64,000 bases of DNA from Pomacea canaliculata (Eukaryota; Mollusca; Gastropoda; Architaenioglossa; Ampullariidae). The stretch lies in the NCBI RefSeq assembly GCF_003073045.1, contig NC_037596.1, forward strand, positions 6,529,416-6,593,415, read 5' to 3'. The notes beneath the pieces are model-generated. The model saw only the letters and a program-made list of their open reading frames with translations. It was not told the origin of the DNA and made no database searches. Positions 36,146 through 46,157 of this stretch are shown here, one piece after another (positions within the stretch are counted from its first letter, which is position 1; each line of letters starts with the position of its first letter). A program made the position numbers and the translations under genes.

Positions 36146-36804
36146 ATGAACACGAAGCTGAAGTGTCCTGCTCCATTGGGATTTCTGGTCTGTTTTCTTA
36201 TTTTCCACGTGGTGCAAGGTGTGACCTCAGGCAATGTGACTGGTACTGAGTGCACTGTACAGGAGTCGTAAGTATCCAGATGTGTTTTATTGTCAGCATT
36301 TCAAACGCACGTGGCCTAATGAAAGCTCTTGTCAAATTTCGTGATAAATTTGATATTTAAAAAAAAAATCAGATTTCTTGCCTCCTTTCATTCTACTCGC
36401 TTCTGAAATATTTTTCTTGATATTTTAATACACAGTTTATGTCAAGGTTTACACATACATATCTCACGGCCGTTGCCCTAGCCTAAAGGTTTAGTCGAGT
36501 GCATGATAGTCAAACTGTAATATAATAAAGCAAATGGTATTTTGTGAAATGTGCCTTCGTGGGAAATAACATTTTTTTAGATTAGATGTCCCAGTCTGTT
36601 GTTTCTGTGTAACGGCTTCTTTAAACTCCCACCGAATACCTGGCGCACACAGGCACGTGAGTTGTGTCTAAGTATTTCTGTGTAACTGTTTTTCTAAACT
36701 CTCACCAGGTACCTGATGTACAAAACTGTTCTGACTCAGCACGCGCACGAAGTCTGCACTAACACGTGGTGTTGGCATTTTCCTCCGCGATGTAGGAGAT
36801 GCAG
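36146..36804 (+). CDS. EMI-like secreted/membrane protein, first two coding exons
   Basis: Exon 36146-36267 starts at an ATG and encodes a signal peptide (core GFLVCFLIFHVVQG) followed by NVTGTECTVQES; its donor is GAGTC|GTAAGT. Exon 36709-36804 (acceptor CTCACCAG) continues in matching phase with YLMYKTVLTQHA, then VCTNTWCWHFPPRCRRC, and ends at a GTGAGC donor, again phase 2. The layout (a Cys soon after the signal peptide, then V.C....WCW..PPRC) resembles the N-terminal EMI module of MEGF/multimerin-type proteins; the diagnostic CC.GW at the end of the module would lie in the next exon. That exon was not found, perhaps because of the repeat-rich DNA that follows. An acceptor at 36136 (TTGCAG) shows the ATG exon is probably preceded by a 5'UTR exon. 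EMI is an inference; the signal peptide and exon pair are well supported. Confidence 0.6.
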
Positions 36805-36852
36805 GTGAGCAAAAGAACAACACGTGTGAGTATGATGACGTGTGGCCTGGGT

Positions 36853-36992
36853 GACGTGTGGGACCTGTACCATAACGCGTGCGACTTGTGACGTGTGGGT
36901 CCTGTAACATAACGCGTGTGACATGTGACGTGTGGGACCTGTAACATAACGCGTGTGACATGTGACGTGTGGGACCTGTAACATAACGCGTT
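36853..36992. repeat. 37 bp minisatellite, about 3.8 copies
   Basis: Units read ACGTGTGGGACCTGTAACAT followed by AACGCGTGTGACATGTG. The first copies have a few changes and the last two are identical where complete. It begins about 50 bp after the donor of the EMI-like exon 2. Confidence 0.9.
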
Positions 36993-37707
36993 CCTGTGTA
37001 AGAATTATGGTGTGTGGCATGTAACAGACTTGCGATGTATGAAATGTATGAGACAAGTACTGTGTAAGGTTCAGCCTCATCTTAATTAAACACGTCATCT
37101 TCAACATACACCTGTCTGTCATCAATAGAGCAATGGTGTCAGTTTTGAAATGAATCGAGAAGTCTGCTATCCCAGTCTTGCATTTTTCCATCTCTGTTTA
37201 GTCCAGTCAAATGGGTTTGGTTTCGCTGATCATTGGAAAATAAATCTTCTAAGCCACCATGTTCACTATCTTGATGTGCACTTTCTTTCAGCACTGAAGC
37301 AAAATAAAGCAATACAAGTGTAGAAAAAAAAATTGAAACAAAAGTAACATATTTTATCCTCTCTCTAATTTCTCATGGTCATGCAAGTCTTGTTTTGACC
37401 AATAAAATCAATAGAAATAAAATGGATAATAATTTCCCCAGGGAATTCAAATGGAATCGTTGTTAACGAGCATCGCTTGCTGTAGGCCTAGTGTCTTTTC
37501 TCAAACGATGGGCAAAAATCGGAAAAAGACTCACAACGGTCTCTCGGCAGCGCTGTACACCGGCAACGGCTGAAGGGATTCGGGAGGGTCTGGTGCCTAG
37601 GGAGGCCTGAACGGCTCGCGCCCGGTTAGAAATTTGGAGGGGGCGTGGCACAAGGCAGGGATGGTAGGGTTGGCGCTATATACATGGGGAGCAGGCGTCC
37701 CGAAAGG

Positions 37708-38054
37708 TTTATGTGCTTGGCTGATAAGTCAATGGTGCGAGGCTACCATCTGAGGGATTATGACTGAACGCCTCTAAGTCAGAATCCCGCCCGAATATGT
37801 AACGATACTTTCAGTGCCGCTGCGATACACGCCGCGGTGTCACAGCCGCGGCGGTGGTGAAGCCACAGGAAGGGGTCATCAGCCGCTCGCGCCGAGCAGT
37901 GCGCGGCGGGGACCAGGACGATTTTCACCCCATGCGACGTGGAGATGCCAAATCATTCGTAGACGACCTAGTTCTCGGTCGGGGTGTCGTACTTAGTAGA
38001 GCAGCCACCTCACTGCGATCTATTGAGACTGAGCCTTGGACCAGGAGATTTGTC
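37708..38054 (+). rRNA. 28S rRNA 3'-end fragment, diverged (pseudogene-like)
   Basis: The stretch matches the highly conserved last part of nuclear large-subunit rRNA: TATGTGCTTGGCTGATAAGT, then GGGATTATGACTGAACGCCT, CTAAGTCAGAATCCCGCC, CATTCGTAGACGACCTAG and GCAGAGCAG-like then CTGCGATCTATTGA, ending near GATTTGTC. Several normally invariant positions are changed (for example GAGGAGCCAATGG has become GATAAGTCAATGG, and TAGCAGAGCAG has become TAGTAGAGCAG). Upstream rRNA sequence is absent. It is therefore a partial, diverged copy rather than a working rDNA unit. It is flanked on both sides by copies of a short G-rich repeat. Confidence 0.8.
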
Positions 38055-38225
38055 CGCATTCGCAGACGGACGCATCTCCGACGATGGGCTCGAGTCCCCC
38101 TCCTCAGTACAAAGGGGGAAAGGTGGTGATGCAGCTACCGGGTGCACCGGTAAAGCAGCACACCACTTTTCTCTCTTTTACTACTTCGCTTTTTTCTTTT
38201 TTTTTTTTTTTTCTTCAAAAAAACC

Positions 38226-38900
38226 CAGGGGGAGGGCCTGGTGCAAAACTTTTGAAAATATTCCAGTTCGATGGGAGGGTCTGGTGCAGATAGGAGGGTC
38301 TGGTCAAAGACTTTGAAAAAACTTTACTCGTCATTAACTTCGCTTTGGTATTAGAAATTTAGGGGTACCTCGATTCCTTCAAGTATACTAAAATGGAGGG
38401 CCTGGTGCTATGGGAGGGTCTGGTGCATACAGGAGGGTCTGGTGCAGAGGAGGGTCTGGTGCGAAGAGGAGGGTCTGGTGCGTGAGGGCCTGGTTTAAAA
38501 AAAAAAAGGAAAGTAATAGGGGAAAAATTGAACAAATGTTGTCCATAGCAGCAACGCTTTCTCCTTTCGCCGGTTGATCGCATTCCGAACAACGTTGTGT
38601 CTCTGTACACCGACAAAAACCGATCACAACAATACCCAGCCCGATAACCGTACCAAATGAGAATTCACCCATCATCTTGGAAGTTTCAGTTCAATAGGAG
38701 GGTCTGGTGCCTAGGGAGGGTCAGGTGCCCGGAGGGCCTGGTGCCTAGGGAGGGTCAGGTTCCCGGAGGGCCTGGTGCCTAGGGAGGGTCAGGTGCCCGG
38801 AGGGGTCCTAGGGCAGGTGCTAGGGTTGAGGGAGGTCAGGTACCGGAGGGCCTGGTGCCTAGGGAGGGTCAGGTGCCCGGAGGGCCTGGTGCAATGGGAG
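38226..38900. repeat. GGAGGGTCTGGTGC-type G-rich repeat cluster
   Basis: About 20 copies of a 14-15 bp motif (GGAGGG, T or C, then CTGGTGC or CAGGTGC). They are first scattered (38226, 38271, 38291, 38395-38490) and then organised as a ~34 bp tandem unit, GGAGGGTCAGGTGCCC then GGAGGGCCTGGTGCCTAG, from 38696 to about 38895. One more copy lies at about 37579, on the other side of the 28S fragment. They may be intergenic-spacer subrepeats that came with the rRNA piece, or an unrelated repeat. Confidence 0.8.
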
Positions 38901-41389
38901 GCGTGGCAAGATCCATCACTAAGCCGTTTGGGTAAATAAACGAATTTTGTCTCCCCTCATTATAGAATTTGGAAAAGCTCTGATAAGTGAGTGCGTAGGT
39001 GGTTCTGCTTGTGCATGAGATCAAATCAGTTTGTCCAGGAACTAATATCCTACATATGTCCGTGGTTTGTCTGTTTTGCATGGTCTGGGAATGTTTATGA
39101 GGAGGAGTTTAATGATGTGTTCCACACCAAAGAGAAAATATTTCACAACCATTTTTGCTATCACCACAACTGACAATCACAACTACCCAGTACATATACA
39201 CGTCATCATAACACAAAGTCACTTTGAATTGAAAGCATTGAAAGGTCAATATCACACCAGAGAGGATCCTCTTTCATCACATCTTGAAAATTGGTATCAC
39301 TAATCTAGCTTCTCTTGTATATGGTATAGATATGAGTGCATGTTCATACTCTTTCGTTATGTTAATTTTTGCGTGTGCATAGAATTACAACAAAATGTTT
39401 TGACTTCCTGCCTTTCAATAACTTCTTGCATATGAAGGTTCTTTAAGATACATTATAATACAAGACTATTGCCTTTATTAATAGTCTTTAGGCCTACTGT
39501 AAAATTGTAGCAGAAATGTGATGGTTCACAACCGGGTACTTTCTTTTTTTTCACTGCTTTCCGCTTTACACATCTGTTCTTTCTCTAGAAATGACGTAAC
39601 ACACGCAAGAGCTGATGAGAACTTCTCGTGATAACTGTGAAGCGTGATTGGTTGTGGTGTGTCATGTGGCTTGACTGACCAATTGAACGCATGTTGCTCT
39701 GGAAAGATCTAGATGCAAGGCTCAGCGCTTTTAGACGACGGGACGACCTAGGTAATTAGCCAAGTTAGTGAATCAGCTTCTTACAACCTTGCTTGTTCTT
39801 TTCGTATTCCCTTTTATCATTTGGTAATTTTAATAATCTTGTTGTTGATTAATAATTTCTTGAATATACTAAATTGCGTGTTGTTATTTGTGGTAATGCA
39901 TGCTGAGGGTTCAGCAAGCTAATTAAAAAGTGTAGATCAGCAATTTAGTATAGGCGCATGCGGGAAATGTCGACTTGATTTGGTGGGAGTATCGACGGTG
40001 TGTTAGACCGGGTGTCAGAAATCATACCCCTACCCAATCTACGGACTCCTGCCCCAGAGTTTACGACAATATTACATATTTGCATTATCGAAAATGAATT
40101 GTCTGTTTATGTTTCACACTAAAGTTCCTAAAATTGTTAATGATACACACTGATGAGGGTGAATAGCAGCAAACGTTTGTATGCACGGAGAAGCTGTTTG
40201 GCCTTGCTGGTGGCCTTTAAAGTTGTCGGTGCTGTCGGAGGTGAGTAACTCGCTACTCGCCATGAAATATGGCGGCCTTCCCTGTGTTCAGCCAGCTGGT
40301 GTAACTGACCTTTTAGTGGTGTGGTGGCTTGAGCACCTTGTCGATCCACAATGAGTGAGAGTAGACAGTGAAACACAGATATCTCCGTCCTCTGTCAAGA
40401 AAGGTCCTGTAAACTAGGAGACTTTGTGTGACAAGCTTCTGAGAGACTTGCTCACCTCCATCTGTAGGTTGTAATTTGTTGCCCCACACAACACCTTTGT
40501 CTGACTCCTCCTAGAGCGTGCGTTTGTGTGTGTGAGAGAGAGAGGAGAGATAGAAAAGTAAAAAAAAAAAAAAAAAAAGCAGCATATAATCTTTCGTTTC
40601 TTCCTTAAAACCAGGGCATCATCCCCAGTGTCGTGTGCATTGATGTAATCCAGGCTTGACAGGCGCTCACCCGAAAATCGCCAGGCATTGTACAGGCATG
40701 TTTCAACTTAGACTGCCATCACGAGAGGAAAATTAATGGCATACATTTTTACCCTTCTTGCCTTCCTCCATTACCGGTCGTCACCGCCATTGGCGGGAGG
40801 CTACAGGCCAAGACGTGAATGGATTTCACCCTACAAGTGTTCTTAGTGTGAATGGAGAGTGTTTTGACATTGCCCATTGCCCATGCGGGGACTTGAATAG
40901 GTATTTTTAAAATTTGTCTTCAGTATGTTTTTGTTTGTCTTCACTCTGTTCTTGTCTGTCGTCATTGTTTTCTTCTGTCTTCCTGATACCAGTGTTTACT
41001 CTCTGCATCTGCGTCTATCCATTTCCATTTTTGTCTGCTTTCAGCTCGCGTGTTGTGATGATCTAGTCGGCGTTGAAGCAAATTTTGCTGGTCAGAATAA
41101 AACATCACAGACATTGGAGACATGTAATAGGGTTAGGCCTGTCATAACCCTGACGGGGACAGAAAGATGCAGCGCATCATTCCAGCGAGAGATGAAATTT
41201 CCGGCCACGCCGATGCTCTCCCTTTCCTGTTGCAGTTGCGTGACTAAGGGAGTTATGGTTCGTTTATTTTCACCTTCAATTGTTTTTTATTTATCGTGTC
41301 ACAGCTAGAGAAGTTTTGTTATTTTCTACAAAGCCTGATAAAGATCGGCTCAAGGGATCGGAAGATAAAATTTACATCTCAGGTGTTGA
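38901..41389. other. Intergenic region, no gene seen
   Basis: Mixed unique sequence with an A-run at 40560-40578. A Cys-containing frame at 41046-41258 follows a TTTCAG acceptor-like site, but no donor or family supports it. Confidence 0.35.
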
Positions 41390-42200
41390 CAGTATGGTCC
41401 TGTCTGATACTTTTAACACTTTGTGTACTCGCTTTGAGATATTCGATTTAGGTAGTGTCATGGATCATTTACTGTCTGGTTAACAATGGCACTTTTTCTT
41501 ACTCACGATGTTCCCTAGATCACCCCAAGGCTGTATTTTATCCCTGAGCTTGTTTATTCTTTATACAAACAGCTGTCGCAGTAACTATGAGGGTCAACAT
41601 CTTGTCATATTCTCCGATGACACTACACTGAGGTCTCTCTTCATAGCGAGCCAATAGATACCAATAATGTAGCCTTGGATGAATTTATTGCCTGGTGCTA
41701 TGACAATTTCTGAGGACTTAATGTGGGTAAGATAACGAAATTGCCTTTAATTTCCATCGAAACTCTCCACTAAGTCCCGTAATTGTCGCCATGACCAGGA
41801 CGTGGAAATTGTCAATACATTGAAATACCTGGGCACCAGCTTCGACAGGTCATTTTGCTGGATGGGCTATTGTGTAAAACGCTCAACAACGCCTCTTTCT
41901 TCTCTGAAAGCTGGTCTTTCTCTGTCACCCAGCGATTACTTCAGCGATTTTATAGATTCCACATGTAGAGCTGCTGTCCTCGCTCATCTGGTTTTACAAC
42001 CGTTTACCCGTGAAGGACAAGAGGAGCTTGAATAATGTTGTATACAGCTGCTCTAAAGTTATTGAGATAGCTCAGAGGTACCTTCAGACTTTGTTTAACA
42101 GGCAAGCTTACAACATTGTCACCTAGAAATTCAAGTTCACAAAGCTGTAAGAGTAAGTCTAATCTAGGCATGCTAAGCAATGAATGGAATAAATCATTCA
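41390..42200 (+). mobile_element. LINE reverse transcriptase remnant (jockey/Rex-like)
   Basis: Broken plus-strand frames give an RT series in the correct order: DTFNTLCTRFEI (about 41400), SPQGCILSLSLFILYTNSC (41519-41575), IFSDDTT (about 41606-41626, the YADD-box position, with S replacing A), then VEIVNTLKYLGTSFDRSF (about 41800-41855) and a thumb-like end with IAQRYLQTLFNRQAYN (42065-42115). Frameshifts and stops separate the pieces. It is an old dead copy of an element related to the one whose 3' end lies at 27.4-28.0 kb. Confidence 0.75.
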
Positions 42201-43128
42201 AACTAAACGTTTAATACTGGCATTGTGAACCAGGGATACAACAGTAAGATATCAGAATGGAACATAAGATGTCCATCCAGTGAGTCCAGTCAATGCTTAA
42301 TATCACGAAATACAATGCACCATTTCCACGCAAATACAATATAGCGTATCACAAAACATTGTGAAACATTTTAAACCATGGTGGTCACTAGGTATTAGCG
42401 GTTTTCCCGTCTCTCGGTTGTCTGCAGGCAAAGTTTCGAATTTCTCTGACACAAGGCTCGGATGCAAGAGATCGACTACTGACTCAATTAGTCTGAGATT
42501 TTTTTCTTGATGCTTTTATTATCATCCATTTTGCATGCATGAGAGACTCTCCGAGAGGCAAAACAGCAGACGAAACATTTTTTTGTAAACAGTTTGCAAT
42601 CATATTTGCTTGGAAGCAGATGAAATTTGAATAAAAAATAATGAGAACATTTACTGTCTCCAGAGTAAGACACAGTACTACTGTATGTAAGGTACTTTGT
42701 AAACGGTGTTCATGCACCTTTAAAGCATCTGTATCTCACGGTGGGCGTTCGTGTCCGTCACACCACTTCACCTCACGTTCATCAGACGACCGGCCATCGC
42801 CGCACGTGGCTCATTGATCCCGATATGCCCGCGAATGTCGTCTGACAGGATGATCCATCGTCTGGCACAAAGACATCGTGCTGCTTTCATTTAAAATGGG
42901 ATCTAGCTCTTTACATCCCCATTCACTTTCTAATGATGTATTACACCTGATTTTATTTTTCTTCAGCCTTCATCAAGGCTGGATGGAAGCTTTCTCATCC
43001 ATGGGAAGTCTTCTCGTTTTTATTTCAGAACTGTCACAAACATTCCAAACAATTTCAAGCCGGGCTGATCTCGAAGTAAGAGACTGGGTAAGGTAGTGAT
43101 GTGAAGCCAGTGTAAGTGCTATACTTAC

Positions 43129-43190
43129 TGAGGACATTGATGTCAGAGCCTCCAGTTTCATAGGTTGGCGACCCACCGCAGTCCCCAGAC
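43129..43190 (-). CDS. Possible small exon, unrecognised gene
   Basis: On the minus strand, TTTTCGACAG|GTCTGGGG and TCCTCA|GTAAGTA bound 62 nt that read SGDCGGSPTYETGGSDINVL in one frame. The donor is a strong consensus. The composition (Gly/Ser/Thr with one Tyr) would suit a cytoplasmic or linker segment. It could belong to the same minus-strand gene as the exons near 44.3-44.9 kb, but the phase link is not shown. There is no recognisable domain. Confidence 0.25.
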
Positions 43191-43323
43191 CTGTCGAAAA
43201 TGAAGCACACATGATTTCTTATTCAAATAGAAAGGGCGATTACCTGATTCAGTGAGTCCACTGGATGTGGTTTGTTGTTTCACGAGGTAGTTACCTCCCT
43301 GCTAGATAATGAGCAGAACCTGC

Positions 43324-43331
43324 TGACGTCA
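43324..43331. promoter_or_regulatory. Consensus CRE palindrome
   Basis: TGACGTCA, the full CREB/ATF palindrome, in a GC-richer patch. There is no transcript evidence and it may be chance. Confidence 0.2.
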
Positions 43332-43689
43332 CACACGAAACCTCGACAGTGAGAAGGGAGAAAACTCCAGTCTTTGATGTCGTGCTGACCTGTGAGCTGT
43401 GTCGACTTCTGCTCCTAGCGACGATAAATCTGGTGATAACAGAGACGATGATGTCTAGTCGATTACAGACCCCGGTTCCTCGTGTCGAGCGATAAGATGT
43501 CGGCCAAGACAAAAACGTCTTCAGCGCCATGTTCTTGTGACTACTCCGTCCCGACAATAACTGGAACAAAGTTTTCTTGGTGGAAAATAACTGGACATCA
43601 AGGAATGGAGGTATCACGAGATTAGAATATCATGGACTTGCAAGATACACCATGTGGCAACAAAAGCACCGCCACACCCAACCTGATAC

Positions 43690-43870
43690 TAGGAGGTAGT
43701 GTCTCGTGCACTAATTAGAAAGCATCGTCTTATACTTTGTCTTATATTAAAACACCGTCTGACACTTTGTCTAATATTGAAGAACCGTCTCGCTTTTGTT
43801 TAATTAGGAGGCACAGTCTAACACTTTGTCTAATTAGGAAACACCGTTTCACACATTGGCTGATTGGGTA
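43690..43870. repeat. degenerate ~31 bp tandem repeat, about 5 units
   Basis: Units share ACCGTCT, then ACACTTTGTCTAAT, with 2-6 differences each. Confidence 0.6.
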
Positions 43871-44239
43871 GTATCGACGCCCACCTGCTGATGAGATCTA
43901 GAACTCAAACTACCCTGGTTACTTCTCTACACTGCAAGCACTCACCTCATCCCATCCTGCCATAAGAAGAAAAAGTAAACGGTATTTTTCATCCACTTCA
44001 TTCTATGAGTAGCAGACTTAATTACAATCCGTAAAATCCTAGAAACAGTGTCCAACATGCAGATTGTCAAAGAACGATTGTTGATTTTCTGTGAGGGACC
44101 TGTCTCCTTGTCCACCCATGCTTTACCGAGGTGATCTTGCATGTGGTCTACTTCTTTTTTAATTACAGTTCTGAGCCTAACCACACTACAGTGCTGCTGG
44201 ATTTGTTTACAGTGAGTATTAAAACTTCCTGCAGTCAGA

Positions 44240-44946
44240 TCGCAGTGCACCCCACTGTACACAGTCACACGGGACAGACAAACCCAGAGTGTTACATATG
44301 GACTTGGGATACAAAGGTCTTGTATGTCTAATGTGAAAGTAGGAGATTGAGCCGACACTTTGTCAGCCAGGGTCTTCAACACGATGACCCTCGAGTCCTT
44401 GCCCCGACGGAGCAGAACTCGGTCAGGCGCCGGTGCTTCCGGTTCAGAGATTAAAGGGATCTGCAGAAGGGTGGAGTAAGACGGATTCCAGACATCCAAA
44501 AGAGGATTCGTCAGGGACTAGGTCGCTTCCAAGCGCAGCTGCTACCGATCTTTTTCGCTCAACAACAACTATACTATCTGTGCTGATAAAGTTCATTGAA
44601 AAAGCAGACTGGTACTCTTGATATTTGATTGGAATTTTATTTTGAACGTTTGCTGTTTGGATGATGTTTAGTAGGATGGATGCTAACTTGATGTGAATCA
44701 CGAAATGCAGAAACCTTTTACCGACAAGGTTTATTTTTGGAAACAGCGTCTTTACATTCTCAGGGTGAGGCTGATCACATACAGTGGACCTCCTTTCACA
44801 TTCAACATTGAGTGGAGGTAGCAGAGGATGGAGCGGGACATGGGACATCCACGTCAGTGATTCTGGACAGACTGAGCACAAGAGGTCCTCCTTCATATCA
44901 CAGGACATCTGGCGAGACGGACTGGTCTGTGTATGATGTTTTTTCC
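44240..44946 (-). CDS. Two possible exons of a Cys-rich extracellular protein
   Basis: Exon A, 44946-44756: acceptor CATTGTTGCAG and donor GAGAAT|GTAAAG. It reads MSCDMKEDLLCSVCPESLTW, then NVECERRSTVCDQPHPEN, with five cysteines in spaced pairs. Exon B begins at 44460 after CCCTTCTGCAG and reads in the compatible phase IPLISEPEAPAPDRVLLRRG, then VIVLKTLADKV and PYVTLWVCLSRVTV; its 3' end is unclear (about 44240). Alternating hydrophobic residues and cysteines suggest a beta-sandwich extracellular domain, possibly Ig-like, but I do not recognise a family. The frames run over 60 and 70 codons, which chance could produce. Confidence 0.3.
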
Positions 44947-46149
44947 CTGCAACAATGACAGTTTAATCTGACTTGTAGTCCAGATGCACAACATGTTTCT
45001 TAAAGTTTAAATTGTCCTTAAGAAAATATTTTAGAAGCGTTTTTATAAAAATTCATTCATGCCATCGAGATGCGTTGAAAAAGCGCGTACTAAAAATTGT
45101 GCTGATGTGAACAAACTTCTGACTTGAAATGTTTATATCTTATTAAAAAACAATTTTAGTTTAGAAAGCTCTAAAATTGTGTTCTTCACTGTGTTTCTAC
45201 AAAAGTAATTACACTGATTTAAGACCAAAAAGTATTTCCAGTTTGAGGTGTGCGACTGGCTCCATGAGTTGTGACTTTTAGGAGTTCTTGGTCTCCCAAC
45301 TCATCTGGTCAATCTACACTCGTAGTGCTTTACTGATTGTGACACAGTTGTTGTGACCTGTTTTCCCTCTCTTCAAGCCTGCTAGGGATGTAGACAAGAA
45401 CCTCCTCTAAAATGCCACGATTCTCCATGGAAACTACAAGGCTTACGAGACCAAGAAATGAACTCAGTAGATCAATTGCGCATTTGATGGCCGACTGCTG
45501 TGCTAAAAATATTCCGAAAATGAATAAGAAGCACTCTGTAACATCTAGTAAGACTTTTTAATCTCTCGTTTTCATTTCTTTTAACTTACATGATTATCTT
45601 CTTTGTTGCTTAAACTTGCACAGACCTTTGAAAGTCTGATTAGTACACTAAAAGCTCGCTCGGACCAGTGACTAAAAAAACTCATTCTGTCCACTCGACA
45701 GCTTGCCGCGTGCTCTTGACACAGTGTGCCACTTACATACCCCGCCAGTACATGCGCTGTCTCTAAGACTCTCTAAATTTACATGTGCAGCACATTCTAT
45801 CGTCGACATCTATAACGTCCAACTGTGTAGACTTGTCAGAAAAGATTTTACACTTACTGATTGTCCAATAAACGCGAGTTTTACACCCTCGTAAACAAGT
45901 TTCACTCTCGGACACTCGCCAGACGTTCTAATGAGGTTCCAGTGTAGAGGGGAGATTGCGCGTGTAGCGCGGTAAAGCCACGCACTCTGACATTTGTGGG
46001 AAAGTTTTCCAACAGGTGAAACAGAGTTTATCGTTTCCGCCCGCAAAGTCCCTTCAAGTGGCTCCGGCCGGACGTGGACTCACACCGCAGACACGGCTCG
46101 ACAGTTTCCCTGACCGGGGTCACATAAAGCAGAACGGGACATCAGAGAC

Positions 46150-46157
46150 TGACGTCA
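46150..46157. promoter_or_regulatory. Consensus CRE palindrome in a GC-richer patch
   Basis: TGACGTCA lies inside a CpG-containing stretch (about 46060-46200) that contrasts with the AT-rich surroundings, the kind of place where a promoter could sit. No start of transcription or first exon can be shown. Confidence 0.25.

Noticed and set aside
36820-37191. Repetitive His/Thr/Tyr frames with regular repeats (possible CRISPR or repeat protein)
   Set aside because: They come from the 37 bp minisatellite; units are directly adjacent with no variable spacers.
43291-43617. 108-codon minus-strand frame with a hydrophobic DIIVSVITRFIVA stretch
   Set aside because: The CAG|GTCAGC donor does not join in frame to the next candidate exon, and the hydrophobic stretch is too short for a clear membrane span.
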